A stretch of DNA of 64,000 nt from Ascarosepion bandense (taxonomy: Eukaryota; Mollusca; Cephalopoda; Sepiida; Sepiidae), in the NCBI GenBank assembly GCA_037127315.1, contig JBBBDQ010001269.1, forward strand, positions 1,564,501-1,628,500. The letters are read 5' to 3'. Each line of letters begins with the position of its first letter. The first letter of the stretch is position 1. Below, piece after piece: positions 9,227 to 19,631 of this stretch. A program made the position numbers and the translations under genes. The notes under the pieces were generated by a model that worked only from the letters and a program-made list of their open reading frames with translations, searched no databases and had not been told where the DNA came from.

Positions 9227-10522
9227 CACATTCTTTTTCTTTTATGTGCCCTGTTCTTTGAGGACGTAGGTGATCATGGCTTTCCACGTTACACTATTCC
9301 TGGTGGCTCTTAGCATGCTTTCTCCTGTTGCACAACGCTAACCTCTTTCCGTCATCCACCTGATCAGGTTCTTCAAATATGTTATCCGTTGTTTTCCCTG
9401 TCTCTTTTTCCCTCTATCTGGCCTGTTAGTATCAGGTTCTCCAAGCCTTCTTTCCTCATTGCATGTCCCAGGAACTTTAGCTGTCGATTCCTGATGCTCA
9501 GTATTAATTTCATTTTCGTCTCTACCCTTTCCAAAACCTCATCATTGTTCACATGTTCGATCCATGATATTCACGGCATCCTTCTGTAGAACCACATTTC
9601 AGCTGCTTCAAGTTTTTCCTGCGTCGTTGATGATATTGTCCAGTATTCACCGCCATATTGAAGAACCGACATCACATAGCAATCCAGTATTCCCCTCTTT
9701 GTTTCTAGTGAAATTGTCCTGTTTCTTAATACTTTACTCAACTTCTGGAATGCTTCTTCTCCATCCCAATTCGCCTTTGGATCTCAGTGTCGCACTTTCC
9801 GTCTTCTGTTATAACATTTCCCAGGTATTTAAATTTTTGTATCTGCTTAATTTTAGTATCCCCGACTTGTATTTGGCATATTGGGCTGCCCTTTTTCCTG
9901 ATGACTATGCATTCGGTTTTCTTGCAGTTTATTTGTAGTCCTTTCTTTCCGCTTTCTTTAACTAATTCCTGTAGGTCTTGTAGTTCCCTTTCCTTGTTTT
10001 CTTTGATTTTAGTATTCCCGGACTGTAGTTGGCATTTTGGGCTCCTCTTTTTACTGATGATCATGCATTCAGTTTTCTTGTAGTTTATATGTAGTCCTTT
10101 CTTTCCGCTTTCTTTTACTACTTCCTGTTGGTCTTGTAGTTTCCTTTCCGTGTCTTCTTTGATTTTAGTATTCCCGGACTGTAGTTGGCATTTTGGGCTC
10201 CTCTTTTTACTGATGACCATGCATTCAGTTTTCTTGTAGTTTATATGCTGTCCTTTCTTTCCGCTTTCTTTAACTACTTCCTGTAAGAATTCTTGTAGTT
10301 TTCCTCCCCTTTCGAATATCAACACTGTATCATCTGAATAGTCCATGAAACACAGGAACTGCCATATTGAAGAACCGACATCACACAGAATCCAGTACTC
10401 TCTTGTTTGTTTCTAGTGAAATTGTCCTGTTTCTTAATACTTTAATCAACTTCTGGAATGCTTCCTTCACCATGCCAATTCGCCTTTGGATTTTTGTGTC
10501 GCACTTTCCGTCTTCTGTTCAT
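9227..10522 (-). pseudogene. RTE-like LINE fragment, rearranged reverse transcriptase
   Basis: Minus-strand frames encode a reverse transcriptase of the RTE-like 'endonuclease-reverse transcriptase' type. DYSDDTVLIF sits at the catalytic YADD position (Ala replaced by Ser). Then come KKTECMVISKK, a KYLGNVITEDGKCDTEI segment and, in broken frames (9240-9740), the MWFYRRM and LKFLGHAMRK region. The 609-base open frame at 9738-10346 holds three in-frame copies of a 52-residue module. Sequence at 9652-9806 recurs at 10362-10522, so the locus also carries an approximately 710-bp direct duplication with a truncated second copy. The 3' end is a GAAAAAGAA-type tail rather than poly(A). Confidence 0.85.
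9851..10305 (-). repeat. In-frame 156-bp tandem triplication inside the RTE frame
   Basis: TTTTAGTA words start units at 9851, 10007 and 10163, an exact 156-bp (52-codon) period. The two units 5' in the reading direction (the higher coordinates) are nearly identical. The third, next to KYLGNVITEDG, is more diverged and looks like the original sequence. Confidence 0.9.
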
Positions 10523-10741
10523 TGAGGTTAAGTAATATCAAACTCAGTACTTATATGAGTGACTGCATTAGAATAAAATGTGCTGTAAGCTTAGATGTAA
10601 GGATAGTAAAATGGATAATGTATCGGAATATTTGATCAGAAAGCCACGTTCGAATTTCTGTTGGACTCGTTGTATTCAGGTAAAGCCAAATGCCCTTCGA
10701 AAACATATGATTCAACTTGTTTTTCACATTGCTAGCGGTTA

Positions 10742-11022
10742 ATTTTTTTTTATAATCATCTCGCCCTAAGGCAGGCATTTTACTGCCACTGTTTTGCAGG
10801 GGGTTACATAGGAGGAAAGTTATGAGAAAGAGTGACAGGTTATAGAGGGTATCAGGAAGTGGGTGAGAGAAAGATGAGAATACTGATGAGAGTGGAGTGG
10901 ACGGAGAAAGGATCATGAGAGAGACAGGTTCTAGGTTAGTGAAATAGGAGATGACTATTCACTTTACATTTAAATTTTTGGAGATTGTATCTGTCGAGAA
11001 AACAAGTGAATGAAAGTGCGAG
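10742..11022 (-). pseudogene. LINE 3' fragment, subfamily A
   Basis: The minus strand has the degraded end of the LINE coding region (CTACAATCTCCAAAAAT-like), then the 3' UTR ending in stem-loop GGCAGTAAAATGCC and GATGATTATAAAAAAAA. No intact frame. Confidence 0.85.
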
Positions 11023-11217
11023 AATTTGGCTATTTTAGTATAACTTATATCACTAAAACATTATTATATTAAGAAATTTCACTCTCTATATATTATTGCT
11101 TTAAAGCCAAACACTAACTTTATTACTTATTATCCATGTAATAAATGAATCAATCAATCATCTTTGCTCCCCAGTATTTCTATCACTTTGCTTGGAATTT
11201 CTTTATTTATTAAATTA

Positions 11218-11690
11218 CTAGCAGTATAGCCCGGCGTTGATCGGGTGTAATGAAAGCTTTAAAACTAATCCATGGTCCTGGAGCTCAGACTCAGCCTAAA
11301 GAATATTTGTGTGAAGTTTGGTGAGAATCGGATAAAAATTGTGGATTTGTATACAGACATACAGACAGATAAACAAACATATACACAAACACCTTGCCTT
11401 TTATGTATGTATATTCCTATACTATTGTAAGAACTGCAACCTTGAAACTTCTGAATATCGTTTCTTATGTCTTTGTCTATGAGTTTATCAAATTTGATTA
11501 AAATCGGACCATTCCTACTATAACCCGTTTTTTCGATTATCGATTTTCGATATTTATCGGAGATACCTCGACACAAAACCTAGCTAAAAACACTCGCAGA
11601 CGCTTATAGTATAACTGTAAACTTTCAAGAAAATCCGTTCAGCCGTTTCGGAGTCTATAGGTAACAGACACACACAGACACAGACACATA
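11218..11690 (-). mobile_element. Helitron-like non-autonomous element(s)
   Basis: The minus strand ends with a GC hairpin (CCGATCAACGCCGGG), CTATACTGCTAG and a following T, the same terminus as at 3253. The far side holds AAAAGGCAAGGTGTTTGTG and repeated TCTGTC/TTTGTTT words, as in animal Helitron 5' regions recalled from other invertebrates. A second similar block, with the motif CCGTTCAGCCGTTTCGGAG, follows up to about 11690. No Rep/helicase coding. The 5' end is not defined. Confidence 0.5.
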
Positions 11691-11733
11691 CAGAGAGAGA
11701 GAGAGAGAGAGATAGAGAGTGAGAGAGAGAGAT
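11691..11733. repeat. (GA)n microsatellite
   Basis: GA-rich run with two interruptions, in the tail of the preceding element. Confidence 0.9.
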
Positions 11734-12304
11734 AAAGTTCCACTTATAAATAAGTTGAAATTCTTTACTAATTTATTTAATATTAAAAAAATGAGTTCCT
11801 GATATTTTATTAGTCTTAGATACGAAAGAATCGAAAGCAACATTGAGATTAAAGAAAGAATAGAGATGATTTAGAGTCTGCTAAATTGAAGGAATTATCC
11901 AAAGATGCGTGATAGAGTTAGAAATTAATCTGCAATGGAATCCTTAACTGAACTTCTATTTCAGATAATTAAGTTAGACGATGTTAAACATGGAGAATAG
12001 GTGCAGCCATAGAAGATGCAAATTATTTTTACAGAGCTTTATACTCATCCTGAAACAATATCTGCTGAAATAGTCATAGACATTGGAAAGTTATCTCGAG
12101 CCCAACGAAATGGTATATATTTCACTTCTTAATTGACATACGCGATCGTCTTGAGCTGAAAGTTGCGAGTCTAGTTGGTGATTTGCGGTTTGTACAAAAT
12201 ACGGGAAAGAAACATTAAAAATCACTTTAACAGTTACATCTTCTTTCTTAATTAGGTTTGCCTTGACAGCAACAGACACATACACGTGAATGTACAACTC
12301 AAAT
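11734..12304. other. No recognisable feature
   Basis: AT-rich sequence with only short open frames; nothing recognised. Confidence 0.5.
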
Positions 12305-12305
12305 G

Positions 12306-12341
<36 letters not shown>

Positions 12342-12342
12342 A

Positions 12343-12382
<40 letters not shown>
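12305..12382. repeat. Compound (TA)n(GA)n(GATA)n microsatellite
   Basis: Three successive simple runs. The GATA part spans about 12343-12382. Confidence 0.95.
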
Positions 12383-12423
12383 CCGTTTGCGGATGACTAT
12401 TTGCGCTCTCTTAAGTGGAATTC

Positions 12424-12509
12424 ATATATATATATATTTATATATATATATATATATATACATATATATACGTGTGTATGTATATACTTATATACACATG
12501 TCGTTCAAG

Positions 12510-12552
<43 letters not shown>
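12424..12552. repeat. Two (TA)n runs
   Basis: TA runs at about 12424-12470 and 12513-12552, separated by a short unique stretch. They explain the Tyr-Ile open frames here. Confidence 0.9.
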
Positions 12553-12559
<7 letters not shown>

Positions 12560-13065
12560 GTAATTGTAAATGCATTATATATGAATACACATCCATCAAG
12601 GAAAAGAAAGAACTATTATACATACACATAAAATATATAGAGAACATGAACATATACATAGATAATACAAATGTACTTGTATATACTAGTAAATAATAGG
12701 TGAACATACATATAAATATTAACTAAAAGAAAATGTCTATAAATTCCGATATATGATTAAAAAATAAGGATATATGGCAACAATAGAAATCAGTTTATTT
12801 ACAATATAATATTAGCAACATTACTCAATGTGGAACATATATATATATATTCCTGAGGAGTGAAAACATCATAACGGTGTCCTCACGAAACATGGAAGTT
12901 GACATGAACCTGCTCAGTTACAGAGACTAATTCATTGTACACATCAACGCTTCTTTTCCATCCTGATATCGAGCATTTCACGACAAAGGATCTGCTTACC
13001 AAAATATATTTTTTCAATAAAACCACTTAAAACAAATTTAGCGCTAAACATAATCACGATTAAAC

Positions 13066-13068
<3 letters not shown>
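12553..13068. other. No recognisable feature
   Basis: AT-rich spacer, nothing recognised beyond a short TA run near 12838. Confidence 0.5.

Positions 13069-13105
<37 letters not shown>
13069..13105. repeat. (TA)n tail of SINE-C
   Basis: TA run directly abutting the 3' end of the minus-strand SINE-C at 13106. Confidence 0.9.
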
Positions 13106-13109
<4 letters not shown>

Positions 13110-13262
13110 TCCGCAGACAGATCTGTTTCGCCGTATCACAGCTCAACAGTACGGTTTGACTCCGATTGCTTTTTTACCCAAGATTGGAACCCGACCAAAA
13201 TGGCGTCAGTCGGCGACTCTACCTCTGGGCTATGGGCGTTCAGTGGAAGTAGGCAGACATAT
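13106..13262 (-). mobile_element. SINE-C copy, clearest tRNA-like head
   Basis: Minus strand: CGCCCATAGCTCAGAGGTAG (A box), about 35 bases, then GGTCGGGTTCCAATC (B box). This order matches a tRNA of the TAGCTCAGNGGTAGAG type. The body is GAGCTGTGATACGGCGAAAC and GATCTGTCTGCGGATGTC, then TA repeats. This is the best copy for identifying the parent tRNA. Confidence 0.8.
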
Positions 13263-13330
13263 TAGCGCATATCATAATACGCACCCAATAGCTAGAGCGC
13301 TCGAATTCATTTCACTAAATGAGCGATGCG

Positions 13331-13410
13331 TATATATATGTGTGTGTGTGTGTGTATCGTTTATATGAATAATTTTCTGATATTTTACTTTTTCAGAAAT
13401 GCTTTTAGTT

Positions 13411-13461
<51 letters not shown>
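13331..13461. repeat. TG, AC and TA microsatellites
   Basis: TA/TG run at 13331-13356, AC run at about 13412-13436, TA run at 13437-13461. Confidence 0.9.
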
Positions 13462-13673
13462 GCATTCCTTTCCACGTTGAGCTCTTTTGCCATAAATATA
13501 AACATTGAACATGGATAAAGTAAATTTCGACCTTTCGCTGAAAAATATTCTTATTCCAAACAAACAGGTGTATTTTCAAAAGCTGGCTCTAAAAACTGAA
13601 AACCTCACACGAACGATGAGATGAAAGTCACATTTCTTCATTAAAGGCCATGATGTTTCAGATACGAAGGACA

Positions 13674-13677
<4 letters not shown>

Positions 13678-13719
<42 letters not shown>
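13678..13719. repeat. (TA)n tail of SINE-C
   Basis: TA run adjoining the 3' end of the SINE-C copy that starts at 13720. Confidence 0.9.
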
Positions 13720-13868
13720 TAGTCATCCACATACAAGCCCGTTTCGCTATATCACAGCTCATCAGTGCGGCTAGACATATCCACTTGCTTCTGGTCGGGA
13801 TCGAAAACTCGACCCATTTTGTGTCAGTCGAAGTCTCTACACCCTAAGCCATCGGCGCATGGAGTCAG
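13720..13868 (-). mobile_element. SINE-C copy
   Basis: Minus strand: GCCGATGGCTTAGGGTGTAG (A-box region), GTCGAGTTTTCGATCCCG (B-box region), then the shared body GAGCTGTGATATAGCGAAAC, ending at GGATGAC next to the TA run. Confidence 0.75.
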
Positions 13869-14032
13869 AGAAGGGAAATTTTAACGTCTTGTATGTAAGC
13901 AGTTTATACAGACGCCAGTCACCGAGAGAACTTAATTCATTTGTGAAGAGTCACGCATTATAGCCGAAGTGGAAACTGTTTTTAAAATTTTCATCTCTAG
14001 AGAGCTCAATCCTAATGAGAGCATAATATATT

Positions 14033-14122
14033 AGTCATCCACATACAAGCCCGTTTCGCTGTATCACAGCTCATCTGTGTGGCTAGACATATCCACTTGC
14101 TTCTGGCCGGGATCGAAACTCG

Positions 14123-14125
<3 letters not shown>
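14033..14125 (-). mobile_element. SINE-C copy, 5'-truncated at a TA run
   Basis: Body and B-box part (CGGTCGAGTTTCGATCCCG) are present. The tRNA A-box part is replaced by the TA run at 14126-14166. Confidence 0.75.

Positions 14126-14166
<41 letters not shown>
14126..14166. repeat. (TA)n microsatellite
   Basis: TA run at the 5' break of the SINE-C copy at 14033-14125. Confidence 0.95.
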
Positions 14167-14169
<3 letters not shown>

Positions 14170-14290
14170 ATTTTTATATGTATTATATGATTTATATATT
14201 ATATATATTCGCGGTAGTTATTTGGAAGCGTTCAATATCAGTGATAGAGCTGACATATTCAGTTAGATATGTGTGAGTTTGTGGCCCTGG

Positions 14291-14346
14291 GTTTCACGCT
14301 CTTGCGATCGTCAGACAAAACTCTGAAGATCGCAAGAGCGTGAAAC
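14291..14346. repeat. Perfect 19-bp inverted repeat (hairpin)
   Basis: GTTTCACGCTCTTGCGATC (14291-14309) and its exact complement (14328-14346) around an 18-base loop. Pairing extends one further base. It is not followed by a T-run, so there is no reason to call it a terminator; function unknown. Confidence 0.85.
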
Positions 14347-14374
14347 CTAGTGTCAAAAATCAAATCTATTTAAC

Positions 14375-14378
<4 letters not shown>

Positions 14379-14405
<27 letters not shown>
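14379..14405. repeat. (TA)n tail of SINE-C
   Basis: TA run adjoining the SINE-C copy at 14406. Confidence 0.9.
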
Positions 14406-14494
14406 TCGTCATCTGCATACAAGCCTGTTTCGCTGTATCACAGCTCAGCATTGCAGCTAGACACCCACTTGCTTCTGGACGGGATCGAAACTAG
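14406..14494 (-). mobile_element. SINE-C copy, 5'-truncated
   Basis: Shares GAGCTGTGATACAGCGAAAC and TTTCGATCCCGTCCAGAAGC with the other copies. The A-box part is missing. Confidence 0.7.
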
Positions 14495-15060
14495 TGTATT
14501 CACTTCGCTTTATTTACAGGGTTAATCCAGTATGGAGCTGGTGTAAATGTAAAAAGTATACACAGCATAGATGGTTTGCAGTTTGTTTTCGTCTTTAAGA
14601 AAACCTCCAGGCCATATGTTTTAGTCTGACAGTGGCTGATGTTTTGTGTTCATGTATGGAACAGTTTGACTACCATTAAAAATCACTTTAAATGTAATAT
14701 ATTTTCCTTAATTAGATTTACATTAACAGAATCTGTAAACATTCAAAAAGTCAAAATAGCAAGAATAATTTTTTTTCTATACAAAATCCTCGATAATATT
14801 GAGGGGACATTTTTTTACAATATTTTGGTGACAAAATTCTTGTGTTATTTGAATGACAAAGGCGTCTTTAAAAACACCAGGCTAATTAGAAAATTGTTAA
14901 TTTTATTAGTCTGTTAGGCATGCGGGATGTGGTTTAATGCATAATTGCTCGAGATGAGAAATTGAATAGTCAATTTCGAATTCCAGTCGGGTTCTTTACA
15001 GTTGCTTCTCACGCAAATACTTTTTTCTTTTCCCCCACCCCAGAAATGAGTTTAGTATCA
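14495..15060. other. No recognisable feature
   Basis: Contains one 92-codon open frame (14639-14917) of AT-driven composition with no recognisable domain. Confidence 0.5.
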
Positions 15061-15064
15061 GGAC

Positions 15065-15768
15065 AAACTGGATATGAAAGTCGGTTCTCTGTGCAGGGCC
15101 CGGAAGTCTTTTTCCGTTTGAATCTATCCTGCACATATATAATTCTACCATCCGCCCGTGTATTAAATACTGCTGCCACAGCTGGTAGGATGCTCTTGCT
15201 ATTCTTCTCGGGGTTCTTGACAAAATACAACGGTGAATCTGTAATGTGATCGACACCGACTTGGCAGACAAGCTGCAATCATTCTCTCACCGGCGTGACG
15301 TGGCTTCCCTGTGCCCCTTCTATAAATACTTTCAGGACGTCTGCTCTGATGAACTTAGTTCACTGGTATCCCCTAGGTACGAATTTGCACGAGATACTAG
15401 ATTAGCAACTAGGTCCCACCCTTTTACAGTGAAACCGATAAAATGTAACCGCAACTTCTACTCCAACAGTTTCTTTTCTCCCACTTCCCGACTGTGGAAT
15501 TCCCTTCCACATGACTGCTTCCCCGACGGTTACAATCTCCAGGAGTTTAAATGTAAGGTCAATAGACCCCCTCCTAACACACTAACTCGCGCCAATTCTC
15601 ACAAACACTTCCCATCTACCCAACCCTCATTCTCGGTATCCTTACCCGTCTATCACCCTCCTTCTGACATTTCCTATATCTAACCACACTTTCTCATCAC
15701 TTTCCCCTGAGCAATAGTGGCAGTAGGATGCCTTGCTTGGGGTAAAATGATTATAAAAAAATGGAAAC
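15065..15768 (+). pseudogene. LINE 3' fragment, subfamily A, close to the satellite-borne copy
   Basis: Begins at the KVGSLCRARKFF-equivalent region of the LINE protein and runs to the 3' UTR, ending with stem-loop GGCAGTAGGATGCC and GTAAAATGATTATAAAAAA. The frame from 15246 encodes DTDLADKLQSFSHRRDVASL to FSPTSRLWNSLPHDCFPDGY. Breaks include codon losses near 15170-15240 and an indel near 15570 that extends the frame past the normal stop to 15683. Of all fragments in the window it looks closest to the copy at 50529-52210. Confidence 0.9.
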
Positions 15769-15784
15769 AATATCTTTGATCGGC

Positions 15785-15905
15785 AACTATTTTACTGCAG
15801 GAAAATTGCAACCTAACCCGGGAAAATAAACTGCGTGATCAGCCATGAATCAAAAGACTCATGATCACTCAAGCGTGTATCACGAGCGGTACTTAAATGG
15901 TAGAT
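15785..15905 (+). mobile_element. SINE-A 3' fragment, degenerate
   Basis: Contains ATTGCAACCTA, GACTCATGATCACTCAAGCG and GTGTATCACGAGCGGTACTT, corresponding to the 3' third of SINE-A. Confidence 0.5.
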
Positions 15906-16250
15906 GGCTGCTGGGGCTTAACAAAAAGCAATTACTTCGTTTCTTATATATGTTCGTTTTCGCATTATAAAACTATACAAATTTTGCAAAGGAATTCCAC
16001 AGTCAGAAGAAGTCAGAATGTACAATAGTCGAAACATTATGCGAGTAATAACGAATATTTATACATTATTACGGTTGCAAATAATCTACATAATTTCAAA
16101 TTTCCATAAAATTTAAAAAATCAAGTAAATGATTAATTCAGATGTTTTTTAAAAGTAATCATTATAAAATTCCTCTTTATTTGAAATAAAATGACTTCAA
16201 GTTAGTTTTGCAGCATGTATAGCTAAGTATTTTCTCCCATTCGTTTTGAA
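15906..16250. other. No recognisable feature
   Basis: AT-rich spacer. Confidence 0.5.
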
Positions 16251-16563
16251 TTCAGTCAGTTAAGTGCCATACGTGATACACGCTTGGGCGATCATGTCTC
16301 GAAAGAGACATGACTGACTGGGCAGAATATTATCCCGCAGTAGGTTGCCATTGCTTTCTGCGGTAGACTGGTTGCCGACCAAGGCTATAGAACCCAATCT
16401 GTCCTGCTATTTAACCCATAACTGGAAGGAAGAGACGGATTAATACCTTTCCCAGGGGTATTTGCGCATAAGTGAATACAATGGATTCAACTGGAATTCG
16501 AACTCGGCTCCCCGGTTCTCTCGTTTTCGAGCCGATATCCACTGTACCACAACGCACATCCTC
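16251..16563 (-). mobile_element. SINE-A copy, full length
   Basis: Minus strand: GGATGTGCGTTGTGGTACAG (A box), GGATATCGGCTCG, GAGCCGAGTTCGAATTCC (B box), CACTTATGCGCAAATACC, the CAGTTATGGGTTAAATAGC body, a GTCTCTTTCGAGAC inverted repeat, and the terminal AACTGACTGA. About 310 bp; a good reference for the family. No 5S head. Confidence 0.85.
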
Positions 16564-17568
16564 GTATTTCCATAAACAAAAAGAAGCTAGTCTTTATGCC
16601 TTACCATTTTAGACGTCGCACCACCTAGCAATAAGCAAAAGGAAATATAGGTTCGAATTTATGTTGAAGTCATTTATGTTAATAACAACTGATTTATGTT
16701 GAGTACAATAAATGATGAGATAAACGTAGACATGGACTGCAAAACAAGGAGAGTCTACTTCCTTCAGCTAGAGAAATGGTTCAATTCGAAATACCGTCAG
16801 CGTTACTCGGATCAACGAAGAACACAGATGACTATGCATTAGCAGAAACAAGAGACAGGCAATAAGAAGATTAAATGTAAGGATCCCAGGATTAGAATCA
16901 AGATAATCCGACGCGACAACAGCAGAGAGGAGAAAAACGCTGGTTTCGTGAATTGAAATGTGTAGTAATTGATGTTTCAATCCCTAGATCACGTTGAACA
17001 GATTTAGACTCCGTGGAAACAGGCTAAGCAATACTTTAGTAGTATTAAATGAGAAAAAGACGTATGTCACTGGACATGGACCGCAGGCCGATATCATTCT
17101 ACTTCCGTCGTTTTATATATTGGTTCGTATTATTTACATTGTTCGGATTGTTGTTCTCACCTTTATTGCCATACTAATATTCACGACATTTCGACTATTC
17201 TTCGCTCTGGCATTCTTCACTTGATTGGAATTTCAAATAAAACCCTTTATTCAGATCATTGGGGTAGATTGTTCTCTATCCATGAACAGTGTATTTCCGG
17301 GTCTCTTAGTTATCTCTCTTTAACTCAACTTTTTAAGTTATTTTACACCACTGCTGTTGCCAGGTATTGAACTCACAAATTTTTGGTTCAACTGTATCAT
17401 GTATCTTTGAAAACATATAAATTTTACCTCATCTTAGATGCATAGAAAAATATAAACGGTTCTGTAAAGTTTTGTAATTTGTTTTCATTAAGTTTGTCGC
17501 CTTTTTCATTACACTATGCTGTTTTGTCCGAAAAGTAGTGGGGGTACCTATAACACACTATACACCGG

Positions 17569-17570
<2 letters not shown>
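16564..17570. other. No recognisable feature
   Basis: Mostly unique sequence. Short open frames at 16768-16980 (minus) and 16994-17224 (plus) have no recognisable domain and no supporting context. Confidence 0.5.

Positions 17571-17611
<41 letters not shown>
17571..17611. repeat. (CA)n microsatellite
   Basis: About 20 uninterrupted CA dinucleotides. Confidence 0.95.
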
Positions 17612-17614
<3 letters not shown>

Positions 17615-17848
17615 TACAAAATAAAGTAAAATAAAATACAAGAGGTATACGCAAATAAACACGCACACATGACACAGTCACGGACACGCACACACCTCGA
17701 GATAAAGCAGATAGATAAAACAACAGTAATAAAATAAATCCTCTTCAACCTTTGGCAAAAGTCAGACTAACGGTCAGGTCACACACACTTAGATAAACCA
17801 CATATTAAAACAGACTGATATCAGACCAGAAAAAGGTCCCAACTGTTA

Positions 17849-17851
<3 letters not shown>

Positions 17852-17890
<39 letters not shown>
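17852..17890. repeat. (TA)n microsatellite
   Basis: Uninterrupted TA run. Confidence 0.95.
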
Positions 17891-17891
<1 letters not shown>

Positions 17892-18892
17892 TAAACTCAC
17901 ATACGCATACATGCTCAAACACATTTACACACACACACACACACAAGCACTCGCTACAATTACCGACAGCAGCAGAAGCCAGGAATGACCATTACCTGAA
18001 AGGCACGGACTCACTCGGACAAACACACGCTCCTCTCTGTCTTTCTAAAGATGAGATTTTGTTCTCGAAATATTAAAGTATAATAAATAGGTAATACCCA
18101 AAAACTTCTTTACCTTTCTTTATTTTACTAAACGCATTGTGACTGCCTTCAAGACCTAACTATACATAAACAGTTCATTTGGAAATTAACAGAGGGTTAT
18201 TCAGATCGACGGAAATAAAGCGAAAAAGCATCAAACGAAATATTGTGATAATAATAACAAACATAAAGATATCAGTCTGACGCTATAAATCGTCTTTTAT
18301 ATTTCTTCCGATTTTGCCTTGGAGGCTTTAGGCTGTTTGCTTATAATCACAGTTCTATATGGTTTTTCAGTAAATCAATAATGGCTACTTTGATGTCAAA
18401 TATTTTATTCTTTTTTCTAATCTTACAGTGTGTTTTATTTTTTTACTATTTTCAACGAGCAACGTTTTAAGGGAAATAATACTTTTTTTTTGTCCGGCCG
18501 AAAAATTTCAACCAGACATCATCGATTCTAATTTTATTCCTCTTCCGGTCAGGTGTCTTCAGAACTTCTGCCAAATAAACGCCTTGGAAGTCGCTAATGT
18601 TTCCTTTTTACAACCGTTTGATAGACAATTACTGGTCGTGTGAGGCTAACATCATAAAATTAAATGCTTTATTTTGGTCAAGGGAAAAAGAAAAACAAAC
18701 AAGTAAAATACTAACAATGACTGACAGAAACTATTTTTCCTCATAAATTTTGGCTAAGCTATTAAAAAGCAAGATTATTCAACTGGAATTTGTATTATGA
18801 TGATATAAGGCGTTTTTATAAAAAAAATATTTGGCATTGTATTAAAACAGTTGTTCAGAGAAACAGTTGTTTTTCAAGACCACTAACTCTTA
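17891..18892. other. No recognisable feature
   Basis: Includes a short CA run near 17925-17945. Otherwise no repeat or coding signal seen. Confidence 0.5.
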
Positions 18893-19006
18893 TTGCATGC
18901 GCGTTGTGGGTCAGAGGATATCGGTTCGGAATAAGAAACTGTAGAACGGTGTTCGAATTTCAGTTCAGTTCGTTGCAATCACTTACGCACATATACGCTT
19001 AAGAAA
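18893..19006 (+). mobile_element. SINE-A head fragment
   Basis: GCATGCGCGTTGTGGGTCAG, then a GTTCGAATTTCAGTTC B-box-like region and CACTTACGCACATATACG. Stops where the next, oppositely oriented SINE-A begins. Confidence 0.7.
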
Positions 19007-19009
19007 TAA

Positions 19010-19236
19010 ATTCAGTCAGTCAGTTAGGTGCCATACGTGATACACGCTTTGGGCGATCATGTCTCGAAAGAGACATGACTGACTGGAAAGATTATCCTAC
19101 AGTAGATTGCCATTGCTTTCTGCGGTAGACTGGTTGTAGATCAAGGCTATAAAACCCAATCTGCTTATTATTACTTAACCCATAACTGGAGGGAAAAGAC
19201 GGATTAATACCTTTCCCAAGGTTATTTGTGCGCAAA
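19010..19236 (-). mobile_element. SINE-A copy lacking its head
   Basis: Begins CAGTCAGTCAGTTAGGTGCC and continues with the full body to CCTTTCCCAAGG. The tRNA-like head is missing where it meets the next SINE. Confidence 0.8.
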
Positions 19237-19243
19237 TAAATGG

Positions 19244-19546
19244 AAGGTATTATGGTGCAGTGGATATTGGCTTGGAACGAGAAAGGGGGAGCCGAGTTCG
19301 AATTCCAGTTGAATTCCTTGCATTCACTTACGTGCAAATATCATTGGGAAAGGTATTAATCCGTCTATTTTCTCCAGTTATGAGGTTAAATAACAGGACA
19401 GACTGGTTGTTATAACCTTGACTGGCGACCAATCTACCGCAGAAAGCAATGTCAACCTACTGCGGGATAATGCTTCTGCCTAGTCAGTCATGTCTCTTTC
19501 GTGATATAATCGCCCAAGCGTGTATGATGTATGGCCCTTAACTGAA
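19244..19546 (+). mobile_element. SINE-A copy, near full length
   Basis: Head ATGGTGCAGTGGATATTGGC, B box GAGTTCGAATTCCAG, body and 3' end GCCCTTAACTGAATGG. Slightly diverged in the hairpin region. Confidence 0.8.
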
Positions 19547-19548
19547 TG

Positions 19549-19630
19549 GAAGGAATTCAACTGGAATTCGAACTCGACTCACAAATTTGTCCTTACAAGT
19601 CGATATCCACTGCTCCACATTACACATCCT
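19549..19630 (-). mobile_element. SINE-A head fragment
   Basis: Minus strand: GGATGTGTAATGTGGAGCAG, GGATATCGACTTG and GAGTTCGAATTCCAG. Only the tRNA-like part is present. Confidence 0.7.
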
Positions 19631-19631
19631 G

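Noticed and set aside
14291..14346. Transcription terminator
   Set aside because: A hairpin alone is not evidence in a eukaryote, and no T-run or gene precedes it.
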